Origin: Tabrizicola soli
GTDB lineage: Bacteria; Pseudomonadota; Alphaproteobacteria; Rhodobacterales; Rhodobacteraceae
Assembly: GCF_015999335.1 (NCBI RefSeq)
Contig: NZ_JAEACP010000007.1
Span: forward strand, 62,001 to 126,000
Direction: 5' to 3'
DNA length: 64,000 bases
The position numbers and the translations under genes are program-made. Numbering within the stretch: the stretch's first letter is position 1; every line of letters starts with the position of its first letter. Under the pieces are notes generated by a model. It saw nothing but the letters and a program-made list of their open reading frames with translations. It did no database searches and had not been told where the DNA came from. Positions 37,874 to 51,800 of the stretch are shown piece after piece.

Positions 37874-39205
37874 ATGAGCGAACCCCTTCACATCATCGGC
37901 GGCGGCATGGCTGGCTCCGAGGCCGCCTGGGCCGCCGCGAACCTGGGCGTCCCCGTCGTCCTGCACGAGATGCGGCCGCAGGTCGCCACCTTCGCGCACC
38001 GCACCGGCGACTTCGCCGAGATGGTCTGCTCCAACTCCTTCCGCTCCGACGACCACGAGCGCAACGCCGTGGGCCTGATCCATTGGGAGATGCGGCAGGC
38101 GGGCAGCCTGGTCATGGAAATGGCCCAAAGGCACCGCCTCCCGGCCGGAGGCGCCCTTGCCGTCGACCGCGACCCCTTTGCCCGCTCCGTCACCGAACGC
38201 CTGAAGTCGCATCCGCTGATTTCCACGTCCTATGAAGAGATTACCGACCTTCCCTCATCCGGTCACTGGATCATCGCCACCGGCCCGCTGACCAGCCCGG
38301 CGCTGGCGGAAGCGATCCGCGCCGCCACCGGGGCCGAGGCGCTCGCCTTCTTCGACGCCATCGCCCCCATCGTCTATACCGAGAGCATCGACATGTCGGT
38401 CGCCTGGCTGCAAAGCCGCTACGACAAGGGCGAGACCGAGGACGAGCAGAAAGCCTATATCAACTGCCCGATGACCCGCGAGCAGTACGAGGCCTTCATC
38501 GACGCCCTTCTCGCGGCCGAGAAGACCGAGTTCCACGAGGGCGAAACCGCCGCCTATTTCGACGGCTGCCTCCCCATCGAGGTCATGGCCGAGCGCGGCC
38601 GCGAGACGCTGCGCCACGGCCCGATGAAGCCCGTGGGCCTCACCAACGCCCACCAGCCCGACCGCAAGTCCTATGCCGTGGTCCAGCTGCGCCGCGACAA
38701 CAAGCTCGGCACGCTGCACAACATCGTCGGCTTCCAGACCAAGATGAAATACGGCGCGCAAACCTCTGTTTTCAAGCTGATTCCAGGGCTGGAGAACGCG
38801 AGCTTCGCCCGCCTCGGCGGCATCCACCGCAACACCTTCATCAACTCGCCCACGCTTCTGGACGACCGGATGCGGCTGAAATCCCGCCCGCATCTCCGCT
38901 TCGCCGGCCAGATCACCGGGGTCGAGGGCTATGTCGAATCCGCCGCCATGGGCCTCCTCGCCGGGCGCATGGCCGCGCACCAGCTTCTCGGCCGCGACCT
39001 GCCCCCGCCGCCCCCGCAAACCGCGATGGGCGCGCTGGTGACCCACATCACCGGCGGGGCCGAGGCAAAGAGCTTCCAGCCGATGAACGTCAACTTCGGC
39101 CTCTTCCCCCCGATCGACGCCAAGGGCGGGCGAAAGGGCCGCAAGGACCGCTACAAGGCCTATACCGACCGGGCGAAGGAAGCCTTCACCGAATGGCTTT
39201 CGTAA
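37874..39205 (+). CDS. trmFO: Methylenetetrahydrofolate-tRNA-(uracil-54-C5)-methyltransferase
   Basis: Folate- and FADH2-dependent enzyme making ribothymidine at position 54 of tRNA; 443 aa. The N-terminal FAD fold is [20 protein letters not shown]. Other family blocks are [44 protein letters not shown], and the C-terminal NVNFGLFPP. The last 13 bp overlap gluQRS, so two tRNA-modification enzymes form one unit. Confidence 0.96.
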   Translation: MSEPLHIIGGGMAGSEAAWAAANLGVPVVLHEMRPQVATFAHRTGDFAEMVCSNSFRSDDHERNAVGLIHWEMRQAGSLVMEMAQRHRLPAGGALAVDRDPFARSVTERLKSHPLISTSYEEITDLPSSGHWIIATGPLTSPALAEAIRAATGAEALAFFDAIAPIVYTESIDMSVAWLQSRYDKGETEDEQKAYINCPMTREQYEAFIDALLAAEKTEFHEGETAAYFDGCLPIEVMAERGRETLRHGPMKPVGLTNAHQPDRKSYAVVQLRRDNKLGTLHNIVGFQTKMKYGAQTSVFKLIPGLENASFARLGGIHRNTFINSPTLLDDRMRLKSRPHLRFAGQITGVEGYVESAAMGLLAGRMAAHQLLGRDLPPPPPQTAMGALVTHITGGAEAKSFQPMNVNFGLFPPIDAKGGRKGRKDRYKAYTDRAKEAFTEWLS

Positions 39206-40116
39206 CCCGCTTCGCGCCCAGCCCGACCGGCCCGCTGCACCTCGGCCACGCCTATTCCGCGATCCTCGCCCACGACATGGCCCGCGCCGCCGGCGGCCGG
39301 TTCCTGCTGCGGATGGAGGATACCGACCTCGACCGCTGCCGCGCGGAATACGACGCGCTGATCCAGGAGGACCTGGCCTGGCTCGGCCTGACCTGGGACG
39401 GCGCGATCCATCGCCAATCCGAACATATCCCGCAGTATAATATCCGCCTCGAAACCCTTGAAGAAAAAGGGCTTCTCTATCCCTGCTCCTGCACCCGCGC
39501 CGACATCCGCGCGGCCCTCTCCGCCCCGCAGGAGGGCGTCGCCTTCGCCGTCTACCCCGGCACCTGCCGCGGGCGCGGCATGGCCAGCCGCCTGCCCGGC
39601 GACGCGCTCCGCCTGAACCTCGCCGCCGCCCTCGCGTTCCTTGCGGCGGAACCTCCCCCAGCCGGGCGCCTCCCTCCCCCCGCGTGGCGGAGGGCTGGGG
39701 AGGGGGGGCCGCCGCCGGACATCCCGCGCCTCGCCTTCGTCGAAACCGGCCCGGCCCATGCCGGCCGCCACATCGTGGATTCCGCGCGCGCGCTGCGGCA
39801 GATCGGCGACGTGGTCCTTTCCCGCAAGGGCGAGGATATCGTCGCCTATTTCCTGGCCTCCGCCTTCGACGATGCCGACCAGGGAATCACCCATGTGGTC
39901 CGGGGCGAGGACCTCTTCGACTTCACCCCGGTCCAGGTGATCCTCCAGCACCTCTTCGGGCTGCCGACGCCCCTCTACCACCACCACCGCCTGATCCGCG
40001 ACGATCGGGGCAAGCGGCTGGCCAAACGCGACGACGCCCGCGCCATCGCGAAATACCGCGCCGAGGGCGCGACCCCCGCCGACATCCGCCGGATGGTCGG
40101 GCTGCCAGCCCCATGA
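39193..40116 (+). CDS. gluQRS: Glutamyl-Q tRNA(Asp) synthetase
   Basis: Truncated GluRS paralogue that attaches glutamate to queuosine in the anticodon of tRNA-Asp; 307 aa, without the anticodon-binding domain. The HIGH-type motif is [11 protein letters not shown], the KMSKS-type motif is [10 protein letters not shown], and a zinc-site region is [10 protein letters not shown]. Residues about 153-171 (a Pro/Gly-rich segment around [19 protein letters not shown]) are encoded by a palindromic repeat inserted in frame. It overlaps trmFO by 13 bp and is convergent with hisI. Confidence 0.93.
   Translation: MAFVTRFAPSPTGPLHLGHAYSAILAHDMARAAGGRFLLRMEDTDLDRCRAEYDALIQEDLAWLGLTWDGAIHRQSEHIPQYNIRLETLEEKGLLYPCSCTRADIRAALSAPQEGVAFAVYPGTCRGRGMASRLPGDALRLNLAAALAFLAAEPPPAGRLPPPAWRRAGEGGPPPDIPRLAFVETGPAHAGRHIVDSARALRQIGDVVLSRKGEDIVAYFLASAFDDADQGITHVVRGEDLFDFTPVQVILQHLFGLPTPLYHHHRLIRDDRGKRLAKRDDARAIAKYRAEGATPADIRRMVGLPAP
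39652..39703. repeat. Palindromic repeat inserted in gluQRS
   Basis: CCTCCCCCAGCC (39652-39663) pairs with GGCTGGGGAGG (39693-39703) across a C/G-run core. The element keeps the reading frame and adds about 20 Pro/Gly/Arg-rich residues. It is unrelated to the GTAGGGTGGGC family. Confidence 0.78.
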
Positions 40117-40138
40117 CGCCCCAGCCAAGCCATTGAAT

Positions 40139-40157
40139 TAAAAAGCGGCCTCGCCGT
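40139..40157 (-). terminator. Terminator after hisI
   Basis: On the minus strand CGGC-GAG-GCCG is followed by CTTTTT, directly at the hisI stop codon. A short but well-formed intrinsic terminator. Confidence 0.6.
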
Positions 40158-40520
40158 TCAGGCGTGGACAGGCGCCATGATCTCGACCTCCTCGCCCTCC
40201 CGGACCGCCGTATAGAAGCAGGACCTCCGGTTGGTATGACAGGCCGGCCCCTCCTGGCGGACCAGGGCCAGCAGGCAGTCCCGGTCGCAGTCCAGCCGCA
40301 GTTCGACCAGCCGCTGGTGGTGCCCCGAACTCTCCCCCTTCACCCAGAACGCCCCGCGCGAGCGCGACCAATAGGTGACCTTCCCGGTCTCCAGCGTCCG
40401 CCGGACCGCGCCTTCGTTCATCCAGGCCAGCATCAGCACCTCGCCCGAGACCGCATCCTGCGCCACGCAGGGGATCAGCCCGGCGGCGTCATACTTCAGT
40501 GAACCGGGATCGAAAGGCAT
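40158..40520 (-). CDS. hisI: Phosphoribosyl-AMP cyclohydrolase
   Basis: Third step of histidine synthesis; 120 aa, monofunctional (no HisE domain fused). Zinc and substrate motifs are intact: LMLAWMNEGAVRRTLETG, WSRSRGAFWVKGESSGHHQR, DCDRDCLLALVRQ and PACHTNRRSCFY. The start is at 40518-40520 (MPFDPGSLKYDAAG). It stands alone here, divergent from the IscU-like gene. Confidence 0.96.
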   Translation of the reverse strand: MPFDPGSLKYDAAGLIPCVAQDAVSGEVLMLAWMNEGAVRRTLETGKVTYWSRSRGAFWVKGESSGHHQRLVELRLDCDRDCLLALVRQEGPACHTNRRSCFYTAVREGEEVEIMAPVHA

Positions 40521-40581
40521 GGCACTCTCCTTGGCAGCCGGACGCGCCGGGTCTACATACGGGGTCAGCCAAGGGAATGCC

Positions 40582-41019
40582 ATGAGCGACAGCGACCTCA
40601 TCAAGCTCTACTCCACCCGTATCCTGGGCCTCGCCGCCGATATCCCGCATCTCGGCCGGCTGAAGGCCCCGCAGGGCAGCGCCCGCCGCCGCTCGCCGCT
40701 CTGCGGCTCGACCGTGACGGCGGATGTGGTGCTGCAGGACGGCCGCGTCGCCGAATTCGCCCAGGACGTCAAGGCCTGCGCTCTCGGCCAGGCCTCGGCG
40801 GCGGTGCTGGGCGGGGCGGTCCTCGGCCGCAGCCTGCCCGAGCTGCAAGCCGCCCGCGACGCGCTGCGCGCCATGCTCAAGGACGGCGGCCCGGTCCCCG
40901 CAGCCCCTTTCGACGGCTACGAGGTCCTCCTGCCCGCTCGCGACTACAAGAACCGCCACGCCTCGATCCTGCTCGCGCTGGAAGCCGCCTGCGAGGCGAT
41001 GGAGGCCGCCGCCGCATGA
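40582..41019 (+). CDS. IscU/SufU-like iron-sulfur cluster scaffold protein
   Basis: 145-aa NifU N-terminal-fold protein. The three candidate ligand cysteines are C41 (SPLCGSTVTADV), C66 (VKACALGQASAAVL) and C137 (ALEAACEAM), matching SufU-type spacing. It would assemble or carry Fe-S clusters; no isc or suf genes are adjacent. The gene ends at the terminator shared with the opposite-strand small ORF. Confidence 0.88.
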   Translation: MSDSDLIKLYSTRILGLAADIPHLGRLKAPQGSARRRSPLCGSTVTADVVLQDGRVAEFAQDVKACALGQASAAVLGGAVLGRSLPELQAARDALRAMLKDGGPVPAAPFDGYEVLLPARDYKNRHASILLALEAACEAMEAAAA

Positions 41020-41053
41020 AAAAACCGCCGCGCATCCGGAGGGATGGCGGCGG
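41019..41053 (-). terminator. Terminator of the small SOS-box gene
   Basis: On the minus strand CCGCCGC-CATCC-CTCC-GGATG-C-GCGGCGG is followed by TTTTTT: a long two-part stem with a perfect T-run. It ends the transcript that begins upstream of 41245. Confidence 0.88.
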
Positions 41054-41122
41054 CAGGAGCGCCTCTGGATCGGACGGCGGGCAAAGGCCGTCACCGGGGG
41101 GACAGAGCGCGGGGCAGAAACC

Positions 41123-41245
41123 TCAGGCCAGGCCGGGCAGCGACAGCACGGCGAACACAAGCACGACAAGAGCGGTCAGCCCGACCAGATCCTCGGCCGC
41201 GCCGCGCGGGCTGTGGGTCAGCAGGGTCTTCATGGCGTCTTTCAT
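41123..41245 (-). CDS. Putative SOS-regulated single-span membrane peptide (40 aa)
   Basis: A short frame with a strong GGAGG ribosome site 5 bases before the ATG at 41243-41245, and stop TGA at 41123-41125. The N-terminal half is charged (MKDAMKTLLTHSPRGAAEDL) and the C-terminal half is one membrane span (VGLTALVVLVFAVLSLPGLA). A LexA-type box lies 54 bases upstream and a strong terminator lies downstream, so it is a complete one-gene unit. By size and topology it recalls SOS-induced division inhibitors such as Caulobacter SidA, but I see no sequence match. An ATG at 41257 is an alternative start. Confidence 0.68.
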   Translation of the reverse strand: MKDAMKTLLTHSPRGAAEDLVGLTALVVLVFAVLSLPGLA

Positions 41246-41299
41246 CGCATCCTCCATGCTTGTTGCCGAATTGTTCTCACAAGAACCCGACCCTGTAAA

Positions 41300-41314
41300 G
41301 AACTTTTTAAGAAC
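41300..41314 (-). promoter_or_regulatory. LexA (SOS) box, alphaproteobacterial type
   Basis: The minus strand reads GTTC-TTAAAAA-GTTC, an exact match to the GTTC-N7-GTTC operator known for LexA of alphaproteobacteria including Rhodobacter. It precedes the 40-aa membrane peptide gene. A TTTACA / AACAAT pair with an 18-base spacer just downstream could be the promoter. A second palindrome, GTTCT-CACA-AGAAC, lies at 41273-41286. Confidence 0.75.
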
Positions 41315-41337
41315 AAACGCGAACCCATGCGGAACGT

Positions 41338-41379
41338 CGATTTCCGAACGGAAATCGTCCCGGAAATCGTCCGATTTCC
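41338..41379. repeat. Double-palindrome repeat, copy D
   Basis: CGATTTCC-GAAC-GGAAATCG (41338-41357), then GGAAATCG-TC-CGATTTCC (41362-41379). The first half is identical to copy B. It lies 11 bases after the recG stop and separates recG from the SOS-box gene. Confidence 0.8.
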
Positions 41380-41389
41380 GGCGCCCGGT

Positions 41390-46348
<4,959 letters not shown>

Positions 46349-46399
46349 TTACCTTTTACTCCGCTCCGTCACATCGTTAACGACATTGGGCGTCAATGG

Positions 46400-46414
46400 T
46401 TAACACGCGGTTAC
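46400..46414. promoter_or_regulatory. CtrA-box-like site upstream of ctrA
   Basis: TTAA-CACGCGG-TTAC, one base from the TTAA-N7-TTAA consensus, 52 bp upstream of the ctrA start. Another TTAAC half-site lies at 46375. Confidence 0.6.
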
Positions 46415-46441
46415 TTTGCCAGAGCGCGAGCCGTAAACAAT

Positions 46442-46720
46442 CTAAAGTTGTCTGCATTTCTGGATCGCGGTGACCTTCAGCCCCTGGTCGCCATGCTTTT
46501 CCGCCGCCGTGCGCCAGAGCGTGAACTCCTCCTCGGACAGCGCATAGCGTTCCAGCGCCTCGGACTGGGGAATCAGCCCGTAGACCACCGCCTTGACCAC
46601 CACCGCCTTGCGGCTGGCGACCCAGCGCCGGGTGTCCGCCGGCGGCAGGTCGGCGCGGGTGAGAATGCTGCCATCCGGCAGGGTGACCTGCCGGGGCCCG
46701 TCGACGCGTTTCAGAAACAT
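46442..46720 (-). CDS. sciP: DUF1153 protein, SciP (CtrA inhibitor)
   Basis: 92-aa helix-turn-helix protein. DUF1153 signatures include the LPPADTRRWVASRKAVVVKAV block and GLIPQSEALERYALSEEEF. In Caulobacter SciP binds CtrA and blocks activation of its promoters. Its position directly upstream of ctrA on the same strand, with a 93-bp gap, supports the same partnership. The start was set at 46718-46720 (MFLKRVDGPRQVTL). Confidence 0.93.
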   Translation of the reverse strand: MFLKRVDGPRQVTLPDGSILTRADLPPADTRRWVASRKAVVVKAVVYGLIPQSEALERYALSEEEFTLWRTAAEKHGDQGLKVTAIQKCRQL

Positions 46721-46846
46721 GGCCAATCCCTCGTTCGTGCCGCACAAGACTGCCGGATCAGCCTTAATCATTCCTGAAACGGGGGATTGAGAGTGCAGAG
46801 CATTTTCATATATTGCCAGACAACCCCCATTCCCGGATCCTGACCC

Positions 46847-47983
46847 ATGCCGCGCGACCTGGCCCTGAACTCCCTTGGTTTTGCCAAGCCCCCTTCCGAG
46901 ACGCGGGTCGTCGTCGCCATGTCCGGCGGCGTCGATTCCAGCGTCGTGGCGGCGGTTCTGGCCGAGGAAGGCTACGATGTCGTCGGCGTCACGCTGCAGC
47001 TTTACGACCATGGCGCGGCCCTTGCCAAGAAGGGCGCCTGCTGCGCGGGCCGCGACATCCATGACGCGCGCCGGGTGGCCGAGACCATGGGCTTCCCGCA
47101 TTATGTCCTTGATTACGAAAACACTTTCCGCGAGGCCGTGATCGAGGAATTCGCCGACGCCTATCTCGCCGGTGCCACACCCGTTCCCTGCATCCGCTGC
47201 AACGAGCGGGTGAAGTTCAAGGACCTGCTGGCCACCGCCAGGGACCTCGACGCCGATTGCATGGCGACCGGCCACTACATCCAGCGGAAAGTCGGCGCGC
47301 AGGGGCCGGAGCTGCACCAGGCCGCCGATCCCGCCCGCGACCAGAGCTATTTCCTGTTCTCGACCACGCCCGAGCAGCTGGATTACCTGCGATTCCCGCT
47401 CGGCCATCTCGCCTCCAAGGCGGAAACCCGCGCATTGGCGGCGAAATATGGCCTGCCGGTCGCGGACAAGCCCGACAGCCAGGACATCTGCTTCGTCCCG
47501 AACGGCAATTACGCCGCGGTGATCGAGAAGCTGCGCCCCGGCGCCGCCGACCCCGGCGAGATCGTCGACCTCGACGGCAACGTGCTGGGCGAACATCGCG
47601 GCGTGATCCACTACACCATCGGCCAGCGCAAGGGCCTCGGGATCGGGGGCCTCGGCGATCCGCTTTACGTCGTGCGGCTCGACCCGGAAAGCCGCCGGGT
47701 GATCGTCGGCCCCAAGGCCGCGCTTTCCACCCGGATCATCCCGGTGCGCGAGATCAACTGGCTGGGCGACGCGCCCTTCGACAGCCGCCCCGAATGGCAC
47801 CTCAAGGTCAAGGTCCGCTCGACCCGCCCCCCGCGCGAGGCGATCCTGCGCCCGACCGGCCCGACCACCGCCGAGGTGGAGCTTCTCGCCCCCGAGGACG
47901 GGGTCAGCGCCGGGCAGGCCTGCGTCTTCTACGCCCCCGAAGGCGGCCGCATCCATGGCGGCGGCTGGATCTGGAAAGGTTAG
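46847..47983 (+). CDS. mnmA: tRNA-specific 2-thiouridylase MnmA
   Basis: Makes s2U at the tRNA wobble position using sulfur relayed from a cysteine desulfurase; 378 aa. The PP-loop is [20 protein letters not shown]. The catalytic cysteine pair lies in [13 protein letters not shown] and in [13 protein letters not shown]. The family motif [14 protein letters not shown] is present. It is divergent from sciP and slightly overlaps or abuts the DUF2059 gene downstream. Confidence 0.97.
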   Translation: MPRDLALNSLGFAKPPSETRVVVAMSGGVDSSVVAAVLAEEGYDVVGVTLQLYDHGAALAKKGACCAGRDIHDARRVAETMGFPHYVLDYENTFREAVIEEFADAYLAGATPVPCIRCNERVKFKDLLATARDLDADCMATGHYIQRKVGAQGPELHQAADPARDQSYFLFSTTPEQLDYLRFPLGHLASKAETRALAAKYGLPVADKPDSQDICFVPNGNYAAVIEKLRPGAADPGEIVDLDGNVLGEHRGVIHYTIGQRKGLGIGGLGDPLYVVRLDPESRRVIVGPKAALSTRIIPVREINWLGDAPFDSRPEWHLKVKVRSTRPPREAILRPTGPTTAEVELLAPEDGVSAGQACVFYAPEGGRIHGGGWIWKG

Positions 47984-47987
47984 ATCC

Positions 47988-48482
47988 TTGAAATCACTGG
48001 TCCTTGTGGCGGCCCTCCTGCCGCTCTCCGCCCTTGCCGAAACGCGCGAGGAGCGGGTGGCGGTGGCGGCGGACTATGTCGACCTCGCCCTGGCCGAGTT
48101 CGACCTGACTGCGGTGATCGAGACGCTTTACCAGCCGATCCTGCAACAGGTCGCGGCGGGCGGCCAGACCCTGACCGAGGCGCAGGTGGCCGCGATCCGC
48201 GCGCTCTACCTCGACGCCTTCCGCCAGCCGATGACCGACCTCATGCGCGAGCAGGCCGGGCTCATGGCCGACATGATGACCCTGGCCGAGATCACCGCGC
48301 TGCGCGACTTCTACGCCACGCCCGAGGGGCGCTCGGCGATGGCGAAGCTGCCGCAGCTGACGGCGGCGCAGCAGCCGGGGCTGATGCAGCTGGTCGGCTC
48401 CACCTCGGAACGGCTGATGCCGCAGGTGCTGGCGATCATCAACGGCGACGAATCGCCCGCAGCACCGACCGCGCAGCCCTGA
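47988..48482 (+). CDS. DUF2059-domain secreted protein
   Basis: 164-aa protein of unknown function. I favour the TTG at 47988 as start: it has GGAAAGG upstream and gives a short signal peptide (KSLVLVAALLPLSALA, cleavage near AETREE). An ATG at 47955 inside mnmA would give a longer, less typical leader. The mature protein is helical with the DUF2059 block TALRDFYATPEGRSAMAKLP. It overlaps the convergent lpxB end by 44 bp. Confidence 0.82.
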   Translation: MKSLVLVAALLPLSALAETREERVAVAADYVDLALAEFDLTAVIETLYQPILQQVAAGGQTLTEAQVAAIRALYLDAFRQPMTDLMREQAGLMADMMTLAEITALRDFYATPEGRSAMAKLPQLTAAQQPGLMQLVGSTSERLMPQVLAIINGDESPAAPTAQP

Positions 48483-49584
48483 GGCCGGGGGCCTCGCCGC
48501 CCTTGCCCAGCCGCTCCATCGTAAGGGCCATCGCCGCCTGTTGCGCGGAAGGATCGGCCAGAAGCGCCTCCAGCGCCGGGACGATCTTCGCCGCCCGGGC
48601 CGCGGGGCCGATGAACTCGGGCACGGTGCGGGTCTCGCTGACCAGGTTGACCAGCGTCACCGTATCGATCCGCGCCGCCCGCCGCATCAGCCACAGGGTC
48701 AGGGGATGCATGTCATAGGCGATGACCATCGGGCAGCCATTCGCCGCCAGCTCCAGCGAGACCGTGCCGGAGGCCGCCAGCGCCACATGCGCCGCCGCGA
48801 AGGCGCCGCGCTTGGCCGCGGGGTCCTCGATGATCTCGGGCCGCACCGCCCAGCCCGAGGTCAGCTCGCGCACCAGCCCGGCCACGCCGCGCACCGTCGG
48901 CAGCGCCACCCGCAGCTCCGGGTGCCGCGCCTTCAGCCCGGCCACCACCTCGCCGAAGATCGGCGCCAGCCGCGTGACCTCGCCCCGACGCGACCCCGGC
49001 AGCGCCAGCAACAGCGGCCCCTCGCCCGCAAAGACCGCCTTCTCCGCCGCCGAGGCCAGGGGTTCGGCCACCACCGGATGCCCGACGAAATCGCAGCTCA
49101 TCCCGGCGGCGGTCATCCAGGGCGGCTCGAACGGCAAGAGCGCCAGCACATGATCCACCACCCGCGCCATCCTCAGGGCCCGCCCCGGCCGCCAGGCCCA
49201 GACCGAGGGCGCGACGTAATGGATCACCCGCATCCCCGGCCGCGCCGCCTTGACCAGCGCCGCGACGCGCAGGCAGAAATCCGGGCTGTCGATCGTCACC
49301 AGCGCCTCGGCGCCCGAGGCCAGCGCCGCCTCGGCCGCCTCGCGGATCCGGCGCTTCAGCCGGCGATACTTCGGCAGCACCTCGGCGATGCCCATCACCG
49401 AAAGCTCTTCCATCGGAAACAGGCTCGCCATGCCTTCGGCCTGCATCAGGGGCCCGCCCACGCCCGCGAACTCCACCGGCCCCAGCGTCCTCAGCCCCGC
49501 CATCAGCGCGGCGCCCAGCCGGTCGCCCGAAGGCTCGCCCGCGATCAGGAACAGCTTCACCGCCCCGTTCACCGCCTCGCTCAT
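48439..49584 (-). CDS. lpxB: Lipid-A-disaccharide synthase
   Basis: GT19 glycosyltransferase joining UDP-2,3-diacyl-GlcN and lipid X in lipid A synthesis; 381 aa. Typical blocks are LFLIAGEPSGDRLGAALM, FAGVGGPLMQAEGM, TIDSPDFCLRVA, HYVAPSVWAWRPGR and LLALPGSRRGEV. It is the last gene of the pyrH-lpxB block and is convergent, with a 44-bp overlap, with the DUF2059 gene. Confidence 0.96.
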   Translation of the reverse strand: MSEAVNGAVKLFLIAGEPSGDRLGAALMAGLRTLGPVEFAGVGGPLMQAEGMASLFPMEELSVMGIAEVLPKYRRLKRRIREAAEAALASGAEALVTIDSPDFCLRVAALVKAARPGMRVIHYVAPSVWAWRPGRALRMARVVDHVLALLPFEPPWMTAAGMSCDFVGHPVVAEPLASAAEKAVFAGEGPLLLALPGSRRGEVTRLAPIFGEVVAGLKARHPELRVALPTVRGVAGLVRELTSGWAVRPEIIEDPAAKRGAFAAAHVALAASGTVSLELAANGCPMVIAYDMHPLTLWLMRRAARIDTVTLVNLVSETRTVPEFIGPAARAAKIVPALEALLADPSAQQAAMALTMERLGKGGEAPGLRAARSVLRAIRRR

Positions 49585-49660
49585 CGCTTGTCTGCGACCG
49601 CTCTTCGCAACGGCCCCCCCGGCGAGGAGCGCCGCGAAGCAAGCGAGGAGCGTTCCCCGC

Positions 49661-50464
49661 TCATCCCCGCGCCCAGAGGAACAGGCCCAGTCCGCCCGCC
49701 AGCCGCACCATCTCGGGCAGGTCGAGGCAGATCACCGACCCCGCCTCGAAGGCCACGCCGCCCAGGCCCGCCGCCGCGACCCCGCGCAGGGTCTCGGGGC
49801 CGATGGTCGGCAGGTCGATCCGCCGGTCCTGCCCCGGCTTCGCGGCCTTGTAGAACAGGCCCCGCCCGCGCGCCGGATCGGGGCGCAGCGCGCCGATCCC
49901 CGCCACCTCGGCCAGCATCGCATCCGTCCCCGGCAGCGCCTCCACCGCCAGGCAGAGGCCCTGCGCCACGACCGCGCCCTGCCCCACATCGACTGCGCCA
50001 AGCGCCGCGACGATCGCCGCCGCCCGCGCCGCATCGGCCTCGTCGTGCGGGCTCACCGATCCCGCCAGCACCCCTGCCCCCGGCAAGAGCGCGGGCGCGA
50101 TCGCTTCCACGCCCACGACCGAAAAGCCGGATTCCTCGAACAGCTCGATCACCACCCGCAGCGTCGCATCGTCGCCCGCCGCCATCGCCGCCATCAGCCG
50201 CGGCAGAAGCGAGGCCGTCGCCTCGTCCAGCAGCGCCGGGTCCAGCCGGGGCCGCGTCACCGCGCCGGCAAAGATCACCTGCCCGACCCCGTCGCGCTCC
50301 AGCGCGCGCAGGAAGGGCACCAGCCGCTCGACCCGGAAGCGCAGGTCCACGGTCAGACCCTCGGGGGCCGAGCCGTCCATCGCCGCCACCAGCGGCGGCT
50401 CGGCCATCCCGGCCGCCAGCGCGGCGGGCAGCCGCCCCTCGCCGGCGATGATCGCGGTCCTCAT
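49661..50464 (-). CDS. lpxI: UDP-2,3-diacylglucosamine diphosphatase LpxI
   Basis: 267-aa LpxI/DUF1009-family enzyme that hydrolyses UDP-2,3-diacylglucosamine to lipid X; it replaces LpxH in many alphaproteobacteria. Recognisable blocks are TAIIAGEGRLPAALA, QVIFAGAVTRPRLD, and the C-terminal AKPGQDRRIDLPTIGPETL. The start ATG overlaps the lpxA stop by 4 bases. The position between lpxA and lpxB is the usual one. Confidence 0.94.
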   Translation of the reverse strand: MRTAIIAGEGRLPAALAAGMAEPPLVAAMDGSAPEGLTVDLRFRVERLVPFLRALERDGVGQVIFAGAVTRPRLDPALLDEATASLLPRLMAAMAAGDDATLRVVIELFEESGFSVVGVEAIAPALLPGAGVLAGSVSPHDEADAARAAAIVAALGAVDVGQGAVVAQGLCLAVEALPGTDAMLAEVAGIGALRPDPARGRGLFYKAAKPGQDRRIDLPTIGPETLRGVAAAGLGGVAFEAGSVICLDLPEMVRLAGGLGLFLWARG

Positions 50465-51267
50465 CTGCCGCCTTTCGGGGTCAGGAAGCTGCGGTCCGAT
50501 TTCGCCAGGATGAATTCGGCAATCTCGCGCACCAGGGGCAGGTCGCTCTCCTCGGCCAGCTTGCGGGCACGGTCCTGGAAGCTGCCGTCGTCCTGCGCCA
50601 GGGTCTGATAGGCGGCGCGCAGCGCGGCGATCTCGGCCCGGTCCACGCCACGGCGCTTGAGCCCGACCAGGTTCAGCCCGTCCAGCTCGCCGCGCGGGGC
50701 CTGCACCAGGCCGTAGGGGATCACGTCGTTCGTCACCATGGTCAGCGCGCCAATGATCGCACCCTGGCCGATGCGGACCCATTGGTGCACCCCCGACAGG
50801 CCGCCGACGATCACGTCATCGCCCAGCACGCAATGGCCGGCGATGGCGACATGGTTCACCAGGATCACCCGGTCGCCGATCTGCGCATCATGGCCGACAT
50901 GCGCCCCGGTCATGATCAGGCAGTCATCGCCCACCCTTGTCACCCCGCCGCCGCCCTCGGTCCCGGTGTTCAGCGTCGCGCCCTCGCGGATGCGGGTGCG
51001 CGCCCCGACGACCAGCCGGGTGCGCTCGCCCTTGAACTTCAGGTCCTGCGGCACTTCGCCGACACAGGCGAAGGGCCAGACCGTGCAATCGTCGCCAAGC
51101 TCGGTCCAGCCGGTGATCACGGCATGCGACTTCACCATCACCCGGTCGCCCAGCACCACCTCGGGGCCGATCACCGCGAAAGGGCCGATGTGGCAATCCG
51201 CGCCGACGGTCGCGCCATCCTCGACGAAGGCCGAGGGGTGGATGACGGCGGTGCCGTGAACCGCCAC
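50461..51267 (-). CDS. lpxA: Acyl-ACP-UDP-N-acetylglucosamine O-acyltransferase
   Basis: First step of lipid A synthesis; 268 aa with hexapeptide repeats forming a left-handed beta-helix (IHPSAFVEDGATVGADCHIG, GTEGGGGVTRVGDDCLIM, HVGHDAQIGDRVILVNHVAI). The catalytic histidine lies in the last block. It starts at a GTG (51265-51267), 3 bases after the fabZ stop, and overlaps lpxI. Confidence 0.96.
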   Translation of the reverse strand: MAVHGTAVIHPSAFVEDGATVGADCHIGPFAVIGPEVVLGDRVMVKSHAVITGWTELGDDCTVWPFACVGEVPQDLKFKGERTRLVVGARTRIREGATLNTGTEGGGGVTRVGDDCLIMTGAHVGHDAQIGDRVILVNHVAIAGHCVLGDDVIVGGLSGVHQWVRIGQGAIIGALTMVTNDVIPYGLVQAPRGELDGLNLVGLKRRGVDRAEIAALRAAYQTLAQDDGSFQDRARKLAEESDLPLVREIAEFILAKSDRSFLTPKGGR

Positions 51268-51270
51268 GGC

Positions 51271-51732
51271 TCAGGCCTTCGCCACGTCGAACATGGCCAT
51301 GAAGGTGGCCTCGCAGGCCAGCTCGCCCTCGACCATCGCGCGGCCCTCGAACTTCCAGACCCGCCCGCCGCCGCGCACCGCCTTCACATGCAGCTCCAGC
51401 ACGTCGCCGGGAACGACCTTGCGGCGGAACTTCACCCCGTCCACGCCCATGAAGAAGACCTTGGCGTTCTTGTCGACGAGGTCCATCGACAGCCCGACCA
51501 GCACGCCGCTCGTCTGCGCCATCGCCTCGATGATCATCACGCCGGGGAAGATCGGCATCCCCGGGAAATGGCCCTGGAACTGCGGTTCGTTCAGGGTGAT
51601 GCACTTGATGCCGACGCAGGACTCGTTGACCACGATGTCCCGGACCTTGTCGATCAGGAGGAACGGATAGCGGTGCGGGATGATCCGCTGGATCAGGTCC
51701 AGATCGGCGGTCGTGGCACTGCTGGCATCCAT
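51271..51732 (-). CDS. fabZ: 3-hydroxyacyl-ACP dehydratase FabZ
   Basis: Hot-dog-fold dehydratase of fatty acid synthesis, 153 aa. The catalytic histidine is in [20 protein letters not shown], preceded by [14 protein letters not shown]. By consuming hydroxyacyl-ACP it balances phospholipid and lipid A synthesis, which fits its place beside lpxA. lpxD, often found just upstream, is absent. Confidence 0.96.
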   Translation of the reverse strand: MDASSATTADLDLIQRIIPHRYPFLLIDKVRDIVVNESCVGIKCITLNEPQFQGHFPGMPIFPGVMIIEAMAQTSGVLVGLSMDLVDKNAKVFFMGVDGVKFRRKVVPGDVLELHVKAVRGGGRVWKFEGRAMVEGELACEATFMAMFDVAKA

Positions 51733-51800
51733 GGTCTCACCCCTTCGCTTGGCCCTTGCGCCCGTAGCTAGCAAGTCGCGGCACGGGTGACAAGTTGCCG

